A DNA stretch of 64,000 nucleotides, from NCBI GenBank assembly GCA_023897205.1, contig JAHWDD010000035.1, positions 187,175-251,174 of the forward strand, given 5' to 3'. The DNA comes from Exophiala sp. HKRS030. Taxonomy: Eukaryota; Ascomycota; Eurotiomycetes; Chaetothyriales; Herpotrichiellaceae. The position numbers and the translations under genes are program-made. Positions 9,782 through 21,641 of this stretch are shown in pieces. Each line of letters opens with the position of its first letter. The stretch's first letter is position 1. The notes below the pieces were generated by a model. The model was not told the origin of the DNA. It saw only the letters and a list, made by a program, of their open reading frames with translations, and made no database searches.

Positions 9782-11476
9782 ATGTCGACCACCCAGGATT
9801 CGGTAAACGACGGCAATGGTGTCGTTCCTGGTGCTGCGCAACTCTCCAAGCCAGGTAAAAGGAAAAGGCAATCTGATGCCTGCTATGTTTGCCACGGAAA
9901 GAAAATCAAATGCAAGAGATCCGGCAAGGGTTCATGTGATTACTGCAGGAAGACTCAAACTGAGTGCAAAATTCGTCCTCGGCAGAATAGGAAGCGGAAG
10001 GACCAAGAATGTTCATCTGGAGATGAGACTGAAACTTCGACTGTTCAGCGTCAGCCGCGAGGCTCCACCCGGCCTGCTTCGCGGAATCAAGGTATGCACT
10101 ACAGCCATACCAAACTTGCGCCCGAAAATGTTTCGCAAGCTCTTCAGTTCTATCGCAAGCACTTCCTGCCTTTGATCCCGATTCAGGATCCGAAAATGAG
10201 CGAGAAGATAATGCTCAGTCCAACCAAAGCCGCTGATGAACTTGATTCGATCGAGCTACTCGCTATCTACGTTGTTAGTGGCCCTCATTTGGGTTTCCTT
10301 GCTACGGAAGTAGATGGGCTTTACGAGGGGCTCCTGTCTGATATGTCTAAGAAACTATGGGGCGACGCAGAGATTCAACCATCATTGTTGAGAGCTCTCC
10401 AGGTGTTGATGGCATTCGCAAAGGACAAGCGGGACCGATTACCGCGTCTCCTGATCGAAGCAACATTCAGGATACCCGATCTCGACGATCGTGCAAAATT
10501 GGTTTGCTTTGTGCTCGGATTCTCCAACTCTGCCTTTAATTCCGTCACCAGGGCTGGGCCTTTCAAATCGTGCATTGAATCGTCCTGGTGCGGGCAGATG
10601 GAAGAAGCTCATCGACGGATGAATAAATCGTCAGTTGAAGAGAACGACATTTGGCTGTGCTCCCTGGTCTCGGTATGTCAGATGCAAAAAAAGTTCTTCA
10701 AAACTCAACATGAAAAAGGCACCACGTGGTCTATGGAGACTGAAGTCCACAGAGGAGCAGAACTCCAAAGCTCTCTCAACGTACTCAGAGTTGAACTATT
10801 TCCATCTTTTCTTTTGATGGCTAAGCTCAACAAATTCTTGGTAAACCTCGTGCAGGCGAGCTTTTATGAGTCTCGCATCCGTCTCGCCACCTTTTTTGTT
10901 ATTACGGCCGATAGTCTGTTGAAATACAACGAGGTTTATGACGAGTATGTTCGAATGTGCGAGGAGCATGTCGCCGAAGCCTTTGATCAGTTTTTGGGAT
11001 TGCTGGAGGAGTTGCAGCAGTTGGAGGAAAAGGGCAAGGATAAGAACAGCGAAGATGAGTGGCAGAAAGTTTCTCATGTGAGGGAGATTTTGCACATCAT
11101 TTTACCCTCGTGGCTACTGGAGAAACTATCGATAAAGCAGAGACCGCTTTCTGGTGACGTAGTTCTTGGATACATGAAGAAGTTGGTTCGGTCTCCAGAG
11201 TTTCACTTGGGGCATGAGGCATTTCCCCATTCCAGTGGAAAGCCGGCAAGTGCTCTTGGTGTGGACAAAGAGGCAGCACAGCCAGTGCCTTTACCTGCCA
11301 CACCCGTAGCACAACCCACAAGTTCTCTGGCACCCCCGCCAGCCATGCCTGCTGCACAAACATTTACGCCTTCAGCGGAGCCATCGAGGCCTTCAGCACA
11401 AGTAACCACTTCGTTTTCACCCATCAAAACCGGTTCAGCGGTATCTCCGTCCCCCGAAGATGGCCGATGGGTTTAG
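9782..11476 (+). CDS. Zn2Cys6 (GAL4-type) transcription factor
   Basis: Single-exon frame of 564 residues. A binuclear zinc cluster lies at residues 34-62: Cys34, 37, 44, 52, 55 and 62, spacing CX2CX6CX7CX2CX6C, preceded by a basic GKRKRQ and followed by a basic linker (PRQNRKRKDQ), which together can serve DNA binding and nuclear import. The middle (about 100-450) is helical with Leu/Phe-rich segments but has no fungal_trans signature I recognise; around residue 420 an LEELQQLEEKGK stretch could be a short coiled coil. The carboxyl end is a Pro/Ala/Ser/Thr-rich tail of about 90 residues. It is convergent with the aldo-keto reductase downstream. Target genes cannot be read from the sequence. 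Confidence 0.9.
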   Translation: MSTTQDSVNDGNGVVPGAAQLSKPGKRKRQSDACYVCHGKKIKCKRSGKGSCDYCRKTQTECKIRPRQNRKRKDQECSSGDETETSTVQRQPRGSTRPASRNQGMHYSHTKLAPENVSQALQFYRKHFLPLIPIQDPKMSEKIMLSPTKAADELDSIELLAIYVVSGPHLGFLATEVDGLYEGLLSDMSKKLWGDAEIQPSLLRALQVLMAFAKDKRDRLPRLLIEATFRIPDLDDRAKLVCFVLGFSNSAFNSVTRAGPFKSCIESSWCGQMEEAHRRMNKSSVEENDIWLCSLVSVCQMQKKFFKTQHEKGTTWSMETEVHRGAELQSSLNVLRVELFPSFLLMAKLNKFLVNLVQASFYESRIRLATFFVITADSLLKYNEVYDEYVRMCEEHVAEAFDQFLGLLEELQQLEEKGKDKNSEDEWQKVSHVREILHIILPSWLLEKLSIKQRPLSGDVVLGYMKKLVRSPEFHLGHEAFPHSSGKPASALGVDKEAAQPVPLPATPVAQPTSSLAPPPAMPAAQTFTPSAEPSRPSAQVTTSFSPIKTGSAVSPSPEDGRWV

Positions 11477-11662
11477 GATTCTCATGAAGCGTGGTTGACG
11501 TGGTCTCTGCTGTTGATAATCTAGCTTTAGACCGTCTTGTCCATCTTGAAGCGTTTCCTGGACAATCGCACTTTTCGCCAAACTTCTACGTGAGTCGCAG
11601 TGATAGCGGCACCTTCGGCAAATGCTGTATAGTTGGAACAGCGACCTGTCCTCTGCAATGAT

Positions 11663-12697
11663 TCAAAGGTTTTTGCGTGTGTCCAGAGAATATGAAGGCG
11701 CTTTACCAGAATGAAGGACCTGGCGCCATGCTATCTCTATCACTGCAACGAGAGTCTCTTCTAGAGGACCTTGTTCAATGATGTCCAGATTTTCTTGAAG
11801 CTGTGCCACATTGGATGCTCCGAGAACAATACCATCCCCTTCTTCCGCGGCGAGGCTTGAGTGCCAGATAATCCAACGCAAAGCCGCCGCATATCCTGTG
11901 ACACCATGTTGTGCAGCAGCATGCTGAATGTTCCTGACTGCAGTCAACACGGGTGGATGAACATAAAAGTCTCGATAGCAGGAACCCAATTGAGTGTTTG
12001 ACATCCAACGTGGATAAGTAGATGCTGGAGCTTGGCGCACAATTGCGTCGACAAGGAAACCTCCTGCCATAGGACTATAGGCCCAGAAGGCAATTTTATA
12101 TCTGCGCAGGAGAGGTAAAAGATCATCTTCCGCAGAACGACACAAACAATTATATTGACCTTGGTATATGGTGGGTGCGAGCAGGCCGTGTTCTTTGCAA
12201 ATCTCGACAACATTCTCCACCTGATGAGCTGAAAAGTTGGATAGACCGAAATGGTGAAATTTGCCTTGCATGTAGGCTTTGTTGAGTGACCGACATACTT
12301 CTAACAGAGGCGTGGTTGGGTCAGGGCCGTGCAAATAGAGAACGTCCAAATAGTCCACTCCCAGTGCAATCAAGGACGTTTCGATGCTTTCATCAATCTT
12401 GCTTTGACTGTGGCTACCAGGCACAAAACTCAACACCTTACTCGACACGTTTGCCCATTTTTGAAGTCCCACATCTTGGTGGCCGAGAAGATTCTCACAT
12501 GAACCTAAGCTTCCATGTGGATAGGCTCGAGCAGTATCGACGTCGGAGTACCCTCTGGCACGGAAGGTTTGAATCATCTGTACAACACTGTCAACTTTGT
12601 GTACCGTCGCAAAAGGCGAATCGGGGTTCCCGAAAGATGCTGTTCCGAGCACGATTTTCATCGGTGGTTTTCCGAGCTTCATCGACTCGAGAGTCAT
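11663..12697 (-). CDS. Aldo-keto reductase, AKR7 (aflatoxin aldehyde reductase) type
   Basis: Intron-free, 344 residues, near the usual AKR7 length. It opens with KIVLGTASFGNP. The catalytic tetrad is visible as Asp54 and Tyr59 (DVDTARAYPHG), Lys87 (VSSKVL) and His123 (LYLHGPD). Further family landmarks are FHHFGLSNFSAHQV, TIYQGQYNCLCRSAEDDLLPLLRRY and AFWAYSPMAGGFL, and the NADPH-binding end VLGASNVAQLQENL. It should reduce aldehydes or dialdehydes with NADPH in the cytosol; the substrate is unknown. It lies tail to tail with the Zn2Cys6 gene (187 bases apart), with no sign of a metabolite cluster around it. Confidence 0.92.
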   Translation of the reverse strand: MTLESMKLGKPPMKIVLGTASFGNPDSPFATVHKVDSVVQMIQTFRARGYSDVDTARAYPHGSLGSCENLLGHQDVGLQKWANVSSKVLSFVPGSHSQSKIDESIETSLIALGVDYLDVLYLHGPDPTTPLLEVCRSLNKAYMQGKFHHFGLSNFSAHQVENVVEICKEHGLLAPTIYQGQYNCLCRSAEDDLLPLLRRYKIAFWAYSPMAGGFLVDAIVRQAPASTYPRWMSNTQLGSCYRDFYVHPPVLTAVRNIQHAAAQHGVTGYAAALRWIIWHSSLAAEEGDGIVLGASNVAQLQENLDIIEQGPLEETLVAVIEIAWRQVLHSGKAPSYSLDTRKNL

Positions 12698-12897
12698 ATT
12701 GTAGAGGGTCTTTTTCCGATAGTGCCAGTGAGTGTGTAGGTTTTGATGTTATACTCTGCCCCGAAGGCAGATACATCCAAAGATTTAATATTTCTTGATA
12801 GCAATAAGATTGTCTGAACTGACGGCAGGAGTCACCACGAGCTGTGGACAGCACGCGGCCGCAAATGCAAGCTTCCGGAGACGGAACTCGAGCAGGC

Positions 12898-14079
12898 TTA
12901 TCCGGATACCGGCTTGGAGGATGCAATGTAACTCCAAGGGACGCTGCACCATCCAAATTTGATTCCCTTGAAGAGGATTTTCTCTTGTGTGGCCATCGGA
13001 TTTAACCGGGAAGATTTTACCTGGTGGTCTTTCGCATCCCGAAGTCCCGACAGGAGATCGTCTCGGTTAGCAGGAGAAGCAATCATCATAGCGGATTCCA
13101 GTTTCCCCAAATCTTTGTACGCGGACTCGGTGAGTTGAGGATCACCCTTCGAATAACTAAAATTCTCTGCCGTACCCATGACGAACATCGTCAAGACAGG
13201 ATGTGGCAGCCAGATGATCAACTCTCTCTCACTCATCTCTAATAAGATACCAGCAATAAATGAGCTCGCTAAGTGAGAAATGCATGACTGTGGTTTTCGA
13301 TACATTAACGAAAGACCGAAAAGATAAGGTAACAACAGAATAAGGGAGGTATCGTAGGGTGTTGATGAACTATATTCGTCGAAAGGATCGTCGTTAACAC
13401 AGAGATCGGATTTCCAGGTCGTAAACCAATCCTGTAGTCGTCGCACAAAGGCTGTGAGGATTGAGGGGTTGCCAAATCCATCTGACAGTGTCAATGTGAC
13501 GAATATGTCGACATTAATTTTGAGGATCTGTGCCTGTGCCAGTTGAAGGCGGCCAATTCTGTCGTCCGGAAGAGAGGACTCCAAGCGGCTGATATTACTC
13601 GGGACTTCAGAAAGGTTTTGAGGTTCGAAGGCGATGGAATCTTGAAACTGGGCCAACTAAATCTCATCAGCGCAGCTTAAGATATCATAGAAGGGAATCG
13701 AAACCGTCACGCTCCAGTTTAGCCTTGTCTTCTGATCCCTTTCGCATTTGATATCCATAATCTTCAAACGGGCACGTAGACATAGCTCCTGAAAGGAGAT
13801 CTTGCCATACGCTGTCACTTCGCACCACTGGAGGATGCACACGGCGACTGCCTGCATATACCTATCACCTTCACCAACCAAATCCTTAATGAGACCGTCA
13901 AAGTTGAGATCAACTTTCTCATACCTCCAATTGTATTGCATCGTCCAGCTCTTCAGGTTTTCATTCCTTCCAAGGGCGACAAGTATTGTCCGTTGGATTA
14001 AAGGCACGTTCAGCATCGATTCTTGCAAAGCTGGGATGTGAAGCGCAAGACGTTCGAAAAGTTCTGCATGCGCGGACAT
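12898..14079 (-). CDS. Transcription-factor-like protein (fungal_trans_2 type middle domain), no zinc cluster
   Basis: Exons 14079-13711 and 13656-12898 join across a 54-base in-phase intron (GTGACG...GATTTAG) that removes an in-frame TAG; the product is 374 residues. The amino end (ALHIPALQESMLNVPLIQRTIL, then an AVAVCILQW segment) and the later helical region with ISRLESSLPDDRIGRL and LLPYLFGLSLMY resemble the regulatory half of fungal Zn2Cys6 proteins. No cysteine cluster is encoded upstream, so it would be a regulator without its own DNA-binding domain, or a gene that lost its first exon. The donor is not a strong consensus. If the intron is not used, the frame is broken in two. Confidence 0.5.
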
Positions 14080-14828
14080 GTTGAATGTTCAGCACCACGG
14101 GAGATATGAGGACACCGAGAAGGACCTCTTGCGAACATTATACAGTGAACCACGAAGAGAATGACTCCAGCTAGCGATCCTCACGGGAGGCGCGAGTAAA
14201 TGTGGGAGACCTTTAGGTTCCATCAGATGGAGTGTTCACGTGACATTTCGGCATGGTGTTTTTCCGACTTTGACTAGAAACAATGTTACGTAGTTATTTG
14301 CATTTCTAACGTTCCTTCATCCCATACTCCCACAACATAATCTGCGATCGAGCACCTGTCTAAGTCCATCTATTCTCAAGTATCTGGTTGCGTCCTTCAA
14401 TTGACGATGGATCACTTTCTTCCAAGCCCAGCTTCTACATAAGATGTTCACATAGGACATGAACATGAAGTCAACTACAATACTACCTAAATACGTGAAT
14501 TTACCAGTGACGGTAGGAGAAACGATCACAAATATTGGGAACCCAAATGATGGGTGCATAATTTCCCCATATCAGCAAGAATGTACTTGAGAGCTTTCCA
14601 GGTGACCAAATCATTAGACCGAGTGGCAAGAATCGTAGAAAATGAATTTGGATATTTGGGTCAAGTCCGCAAGTACTGGACGCCTATGCGGTGAATAGTT
14701 AATTCTTACTCAGCTCTTCCTACCTCAAAGTCAATGTGCGCGAGGCGTCGATGTTCTCATTTTCATTCATTCACCTCAAGCCCGATCAAGACCACAAAGC
14801 AGCATCTCCTGGCTTGTTTTCCATGGAC
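14080..14828. other. Intergenic, nothing recognised
   Basis: Between the transcription-factor-like gene (start 14079, minus strand) and the pseudokinase (end 14829). Short frames only, no motifs. Confidence 0.5.
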
Positions 14829-15934
14829 TCAATCAGGTACAGTGTGCGTCACGTGGGCGGACATCAACAACAAAGTGATCGGTCCAAGCAGGTCGCTCGG
14901 TTGCCAATCACGTCGCAAGAAGGAATGCTTGTAAGGATATATGTTAGAAGAAAGTAAAACGTGCAGCTGGTTGAAAATCGACATACCTGCGCAAGTTGTG
15001 CTGCAGTAGCTTCCTCAGTTGTTTCGATGAAATCTCGAAGATTGGAATCGAGCGAAGTGAGAGCGTGAGAGTCGATTTCGTTGGCAGGTTGGTCATGTTC
15101 TGTTACTAGATCAAATAGAATCTGGCCAAATTGCTGCACGTTTCGTATGACAGACGAGCGTGGCTTGTCAGGGTTATGTCGAAGGTCGGTAGGCACTAGT
15201 AGTTCTTGTGGTGAATAAGTAGTCTTGATGGCGTCCTCATATAACTTACAGATTTTCACCGCCCCGGTCTGGTAGGCAACAAAGATCGTGTCAGGCTCTA
15301 AGGAGGAGACAACAAGGTTCTGGTCGGACAAGTATCGCAAGGCAGAAACGACCTGAGAAATGGTCAGCAACAGCAATCTCGATTCTTGGCGACATTTCAC
15401 CTGTCCGGCCACGGCGGCAATCGCCTTTTCCTCCAGGACGACAGTGTGGTTCTGAAAGTGAACGAGGGTGAGCTCAAAGAAGTCGCAGACAAAATCGAGG
15501 GCAGTTGGAGACTCATAGGTCTCACTGACTGTAGCCACATACGGGCAGGAGACACGGTTCACAATGGATAGGCGACTTTTTGCTTCTGATTTTGCCACGT
15601 GAACCACGAAAACCCGCTCGCGAATGCCACGGCTCCGAGTGGCCCCGGCGAGATCCTTTCGATGGTGTGTTGACGTAAAAAGTTCATACTTGGACCAGAC
15701 TGACGCAAAATGTCTGGGAATGGATGCCACGGTGCCTTCCGTATTGGGATGCGACGCTTTAAAAGGTCTAGGAAACGTAATTGCAGCTTGAGGCATAGGC
15801 ATCGATCGGGGCTCAGCCAATGTCTGGAGGCCAGCCCTTGTTTGATGACCCGCCACATGCTGCTGGTCGACCGTTACTGCCTCCGCTTGGGGTGGGCGAA
15901 GATCGATTTTCGTACCACGTTTGTCTGGACGCAT
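14829..15934 (-). CDS. Pseudokinase (protein-kinase fold lacking catalytic motifs)
   Basis: Exons 15934-14987 and 14927-14829, with a 59-base intron (GTATGT...TACAAG), give 348 residues in phase. Kinase landmarks can be followed in degraded form: VFVVHVAKSE for the VAIK lysine, LLLLTISQVVSALRYL for helix E, LVVSSLEPDTIFV where HRD...N should be, and VKICKLY where DFG should be. TYSPQELLVP stands in for the APE region, VIRNVQQFGQILFDLVTE for helix F, and HSFLRRDW for the typical end. His, Asp and Asn of the catalytic loop and the DFG aspartate are all missing, so it should not transfer phosphate. Its length and clean splicing suggest a maintained protein rather than debris. Substrate and partners are unknown. 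Confidence 0.7.
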
Positions 15935-17805
15935 AATGAAAGTGCTGAGAGTCCAGAGAGGCAGAAAGACATGATTGATAGTGTACCGTGCTAGGGTAAT
16001 ACTATAGTCAAGACTTGCTGAACTTGATGTGGAGAAGTAAACTTACAGGCTCTTTCGGGTGGATATGGTCAAGAAAGGAACGATATCACGGAAGTTTAGA
16101 GGAGAGCTGCCGTGACCCGGTCTCTACTCACGCGGAAGAGCTTGCAGTATATTCCCACGCTTTACATTATGATACTATGCAATTATGGTTTCGCCGTCTC
16201 TAGAAAGTGATGTGTAAGTGCCGCACAAAGAGATCCAGCAGACAGCTTCGTGGAACCGTAAAATTCACAACGTTGCATCAGCATCCGAACTGCAGACCGC
16301 TCTCGACACGATGCCAGTTCTCACGCAAGGCGACTTCCGAATGCCGATACGGCACTTGCGGTTGTTCGATTCAAGTGAGTCGGCTAGCATGAAGACTCTT
16401 TTGAGCAGCCAGACGAGGCGCTCAACCTTGAAGAGAGGGGGCTTGGGTTTTGAGCTTCTTTTGGGTTTCGGGCCGGTTTTCAGTCTACAAAATATACACA
16501 TCGCTGGGAAACGGTTAAGAGTCTTCGTATGCACGAGGAGACTTCCCATTGCCGAGCTGACCTGTTAGAACACTAAAACGGGCATGATGGGAGGTGATTT
16601 GTTCTTCCAGCCAAGTCCACGGCGGTAATGTGGTTAAGTGTACCGATGGTACGTGTGAGGCATCCCGGTGCTCAAATCCGAATCCCGAAAGCTGATTCAT
16701 GTTGCGCTTGATTTCTCTCGCATTGTATTGTTGAAGACAGTTTGACGTTAGTCCTAGCCAGAGGTGGCGTTATAAAACTGTGTTCATTATTGGAGCTAGA
16801 TAGAATGAGGTTGTTTACAGGGGAAGTAGCTTGCAGGAGGTGATCGGACTCAGTCCTGGCGCCATAGATGTTCGCAATTATCGGGGCAACTGAGGGTTGT
16901 GAGCGGGTGCATGATGCGGGGCCGGAACCCCATTGGGGCGACGTCCACCCGTCCTTCCAAGTCCCTTCATTCGAACTTCAATTACCTACAGACTTGAGAA
17001 GAATTGAGTTGATGGTTTTGATTTGCCCTGGCACCTCGCCTCTGCTGCGAGGGCTTCTGTAGATCCTCGGCCTGAGTGCCCGCAGAGAGCAATTGTCTTG
17101 AGAGTTGTACGGGGCCAGCGCCCTACTCGATTAGCACCGATTTTCTGGGATATGGAAAATGACCCACGTCGAAGATACACCTCTTGAACTATGACTAAAC
17201 TAGTCTTTTCTAACCGTAGTTGATCTTTTTCGAACCCACCGGGCTGAAGGCCTCCATTATGGCAATTCAAGAACATCCAGCTGTTGCGTCAAATGTGCTC
17301 AAACTTTCCGTATGAGGAAAGATGATTTCCTATTTATGCAAGGTGATTCGAGCGCGACTACGCAGATCGGAGGATTTGCTCTTTCAATGCTGTATGACAG
17401 TTCCCAAAACTCTAGGTTGGTGGGAAGCGTGGCTGTGACTGACGTTAAAATTTACCCTGGTTGCCTGAAACTGCTGCCAGAACCGTAATAGGGTGTTAAT
17501 AATGGGCGGGGGTTCGATTTAAGCAAGGCTGAGGTTGCTTAATCCCAATCCAATGACGCCAACTGCTTCTGTAATTAATTCATCTTCAATGTTATTATCA
17601 GGAACCTACTCCACAGTGGAGACAGGGCTCCAATTTCGCAGATCTCCATAATACAATGATTTACAGAAGACCGCCAGCGCAGCCGCGCACATATCAACGC
17701 ATTCAAACTCCATGCAGCCATAACTCTTCAGACGATCCTATTCCATTCGATTAATGTGTGTTTTATCCTGTTGCAGCAGCTCACTGCCCTCAAAGCTACC
17801 TTTCA
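15935..17805. other. Gene-poor stretch, 1.9 kb
   Basis: The longest frame is 116 codons on the plus strand (16218-16568), without a motif; I do not support it as a gene. There is no transposase, tRNA or repeat signal. A GGGTTCGATT string near 17511 looks like a tRNA T-loop but has no matching stems around it. Confidence 0.45.
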
Positions 17806-18844
17806 TCACGGCTGCGATGACTGGTCAAGCCGATGAATCTTTGTATAATCGTCCACCGGAATGAGGTCAGGTACTCCGTCGGATGAGTCAACCAGCGCTA
17901 GGCAGTCCAGGCGCAGAGCACGCACCGTGAATAGCGCTGCGAAGCCGGCGGTCGCAGGAACAGAGGTTGCTAACTGACGTTGATGTTGAAGCAGCATGAT
18001 GAGAGCATTCTGGTATCTCGCCTCGGCCTGAATGGAATCACCGCCGCGCAGAACGAAGCACGCGGTGTTGATGAAATCGACCCAAAAATAAGAGCCCAAA
18101 TTGTGCACGCGCTGACGGCGACACAGACTGTCAATTGTGTCCCAACGTCCGAGCTTAGCGAGACAGACGAGCCAATTGTAGAAGCTGGCCGTTTCCCACG
18201 CACGATCCTGCTGGTCTTCATCGTCGTTCTCCTGTGTGCGTGACTGCCACTTACAACGAAAAACCCTTTCTGCGTTGACGTATTCCTGGCGTTTACGCAA
18301 AATGAACAAGCGCAAGCCAAGAGGAGGCGCCCAAGAAATGCCACTCAGAGGACTTCGCAGGTATGCCAAGGGGGATGCACGATCTGCAGAATCGGGTAGC
18401 TGCGGCAGGCTCTTCTGGGACATACCTGGGATGTCGGGGGAGTCAGAGAGTAGCACAGGTAGCCAGTAGGTCCTCGCCGTGTCTGTGGAGATACTACCGA
18501 GACTCCAGCGCAAGCAGGCGCTGGCGTCGGCGCTCCCAGAGCGTCGTTGTACGGGCAGTTGGTGAGCACCACGTCAGTCGATTACACTCACGTAAGGGAA
18601 GCGGTCGGAGAGCAACGGGTGCCGTCGTCGACCGACGAGCAGTGTAGATCTGTTGCTGTCTGGTCGTCGGAGCGCCAGCCGGGACCCGGAGTGTGCGAGA
18701 CTGCCTTCGAGCTTTCCACGCTGCTAGACGTTGGGAGAAGATGATCGCTCGCCGTCGTATGTGTTCTCGAGTGATTTTAGAGACAGCACCCTGAACAGGT
18801 TTGTGTGCAATTCCAGGAGTCGAGTGAACAGGGCCAGGAGACAT
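17806..18844 (-). CDS. Hypothetical protein, two exons
   Basis: Exons 18844-18592 and 18482-17806 join across a 109-base intron (GTGAGT...TCCACAG) in agreeing phase and give 309 residues. The first exon is Arg-rich and of low complexity; the second is more gene-like, with helical segments (LRLFILRKRQEYVNAERVF, then WETASFYNWLVCLAKLGRW, then AEARYQNALIMLLQHQRQ) that could form TPR-like helical pairs. No family was recognised. The start is the ATG at 18844. The good donor, phase agreement and length make a real gene more likely than not. Confidence 0.5.
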
Positions 18845-19203
18845 TCGTGTTCAAGAGATGCAATGCGGATGAACCAATAGCTGGAGAGTCGGAAAGGCTG
18901 CGGCAGGATGAAGAAATCCTCAAGCTCCTTGTTGGGATCAGAAATTAAAATTGACCAATCGCACGTCAGAGTTGCTTAGAGCACACGAAAGTAAAACATT
19001 AGTGGGGAAGTGGATATAAGATGCAAGTTCAACAAGTCGAGATGGGCTACGAAAAATCTCAGGAGATCTCTACTCAAATACTTTCTGGGTTCAAGCTGAT
19101 GTCAAGTGGCTTTCTTCGCTCTCAGAGTCGATGACACACACCAACACCACCATCCAGTGGTGTCCTGTTGGACGCCGAACCGGAAAGACTTTGAGTTGTC
19201 AGA
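18845..19203. other. Intergenic, nothing recognised
   Basis: Between the hypothetical gene and the decayed channel gene; no motif or repeat seen. Confidence 0.5.
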
Positions 19204-21641
19204 TCATGAACGCACGATCATGTGGCCGTTAAGATCGAGGTGATCATGGGACGAGATTTGCACTTCAAATGCCGGGTCGCTGGAGGTTGTGATCCACCTC
19301 CCAAGCTCTTTGCCCAACCCCCAATCGTCTCCGGGCAAGATGATAGTATCGAGTTCGTCCGGACTCTGTTGCATCCACGACTTACCGGCCGAGGACGAGC
19401 CCATCTTTGTTGGGGGGGGAGAGGAACTCGGGAAAGTCTGTTGCGGCACATAGAGCGCAACGAGCGTTGGCTTATTGCCGCTCCTACCAGACAAACCAGA
19501 CGGAGGACGACGTGGGCCAGTAAGTCATCATATGATGCGTTCGAGGCTCCCTGACTACACATAAGCAAGCCTACCATACAGCCGAGCTGGCAATACATGC
19601 CCCAGAATTGTTGAGACAGCATTTGAAGGTACAACTCACCGTAACCATATCCGCGTCCACGGCCCACGAATAGAAAGTAGTAGCGATAGACCAACCACAG
19701 AATAGTAAATGCTACGGTGCCAATGGGCAAGATGAGGGGTGCAATCGGAGTGAATATGAGCACTGCAGGAGCTCGGCCGGTTAGCAAGCAGCACTGATGG
19801 GCAGGTATGCTTCCACGGCAGCAGAAAGGCAACCGCTCTAGACTTACCGACACAGGACAAATTAGCGTATATCGGCAGCAAAGTTCCCCAGTGCCACACG
19901 TCGCGTACTTCACGTTGTTGTTGCTTGCGGCGCGGGGTGGGAGACTGCAAAAGTCGGGTTACGCCGGTAAAAAAAGCGCGCAGCGGCATTAGATGTCGCG
20001 CAGCAGTCAGCGCGGCGACATACGGTAGATTGTTCAAGTGGTAGTTACTGGCTTTGGGAAAATTCGTCGCGAGCACAACTAGAATGTTGTTAGGATTGGC
20101 CAGAATCTGACCGATGGCTGCGGTGAGGCCAGAAGCAATAGAGACATTAAGAACTCGCTGCACGAACCCGAAGGCGAAATCGTACCGCTGAACAGCCAGT
20201 TCAGTCTCCTTCAAGGACAAAATGCCACGGCGAGCAAGGATCCATCGTAGCGTGGGATCAAAGAGCTCAATCACTAGACTAACGAAGAGACTTGGGAGAA
20301 CAGCTTGAATCGGGCCAAGGACTGAGACTGGAAGCCGATTAAGCGCCTCCAGTGCCGGGATGACAGTAGCGAGCGTAGGCAGTTGCGCCAGAGAACCAGC
20401 GAGGGCAATGGGGATTGTCCACAGCACTACCAAAACTACGAGAAGGACACGCGTGGCGTGAAGGCGTCGGGATGCACTCCGATGGCCTATGGTGATATTT
20501 CGCCAGTCGATATCATCGAGAGGTGAGCAGACTCGTCTGATCGTCCCAGGACTTTCTTGAAAGTGAACGGTCTGCGCGGCAAGAAATGCTGATAGACGAT
20601 CGCGGTACTGCAAGATAACTGTACTCTTCATCGTACCATTCGTTGATTCCATCTCAGTTTCGCCCTTCATCTCAGAAGCTAGATGCAAAGTGTGGCGCTG
20701 CATATGAAACTCGCTCAGAGCATGACGTACACTTTCTGTGTGTGCTGAAGTTAGCAGACTTTTCAAACAGGCATGTGTACTCTCATTTTCGGAATGTTTC
20801 CGATGTTGCGTTTTGACACACTCGGCTAGGATCGTGCTCAGCGTTACTTCGAGATCGTCCCTCGCATGATCCAGGCGACGTCGTGCTTCCTGCTCGAGAA
20901 GCCTCTGCTCTCCGGTGGCCAGGCGTAGACCGTTCCCAAGACGATCGAAGACTTGCCACACCTCGCTGGGATGGGTGATGATGGACACATCAGCACTACG
21001 TAAACCGATTGTGCGGACGCCGACCACAGGGCCTCGTCACGAAGCTGGATTGCTTCTCGGCACGCTCGCCGAACAACCCACGGGAAAGCCGAGGCGAGTA
21101 GGATAGTGACCACGGTATGCATCCACAGATAGCCGGCTGCAGTCTGCGTACCATTCCACGCCAGAAGGCTGAGGCCGGACACCCCGTACCCATCTTGACT
21201 AGCTAAGACGTTCCAGGGCAGCAGAATGGGGCACAAAAATACCGTCGCGATCGCACAATACAAGGCAGTTCCACCTAGGAAATGTACAAAGAGGTCAGCA
21301 TCGAGGCCACTGGAATCACGTACACTCTGCCGAGGCGTGCACAAAAGGAGTCTCAAGCACGCCCACAGACGGAGAGGCAGTGGATCCGCTCCGCCATCAA
21401 TCGATCTCGGCTGACTATGTCCGCATTTCGGTTCAGTTGAGGAAATTTCAACGCGGTAGGAAAGAGTGGAGACCTACTAAGTAAGAAAGTCTCGATCTTT
21501 CAGGCACCAAAACACCACAAACGCAACGAGCAGCACTAAAATGGACAAACTTAAGGAAGTAATGAAAGCGCCAACTGTCACACTCTCGTTTCGATGTGCA
21601 ACGCCGGCTGCTTGCTCGATGATGGAAGTAATATTAGACAT
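19204..21641 (-). pseudogene. CSC1/OSCA-type (RSN1_7TM) calcium-permeable channel, probably decayed
   Basis: Exon 1 (21641-21478) encodes MSNITSIIEQ and a first membrane helix. After a 63-base intron, exon 2 (21414-19848) carries GLDADLFVHFL, WRNITIG and the hallmark PIALAGSLAQLPTLATVIPAL. It continues with LNRLPVSVLGPIQAVLPSL, AVQRYDFAFGFVQRVL and a FPKASNYHLNNL block. Exon 3 (19762-19575) adds TPIAPLILPIGTVAFTILW and YRYYFLFVGRGRG. These are successive parts of the osmosensitive channel family. A one-base frame change lies near 21000-21030, in front of SIITHPSEVWQVFDRLG, with no room for an intron. After exon 3 the last helices are missing and only a tail-like DPAFEVQISSHDHLDLNG is seen. 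Total coding is about 700 residues against 850-1000 usual. Family call firm; decay likely. Confidence 0.7.

Noticed and set aside
13657..13710. In-frame TAG splitting the transcription-factor-like gene, read as a pseudogene
   Set aside because: A 54-base segment with GT...TAG ends and multiple-of-three length removes the stop and keeps the frame, so an intron is the simpler explanation, though its donor is not strong.
17505..17530. tRNA-like T-loop string GGGTTCGATT
   Set aside because: No acceptor, D or anticodon stems could be paired around it.
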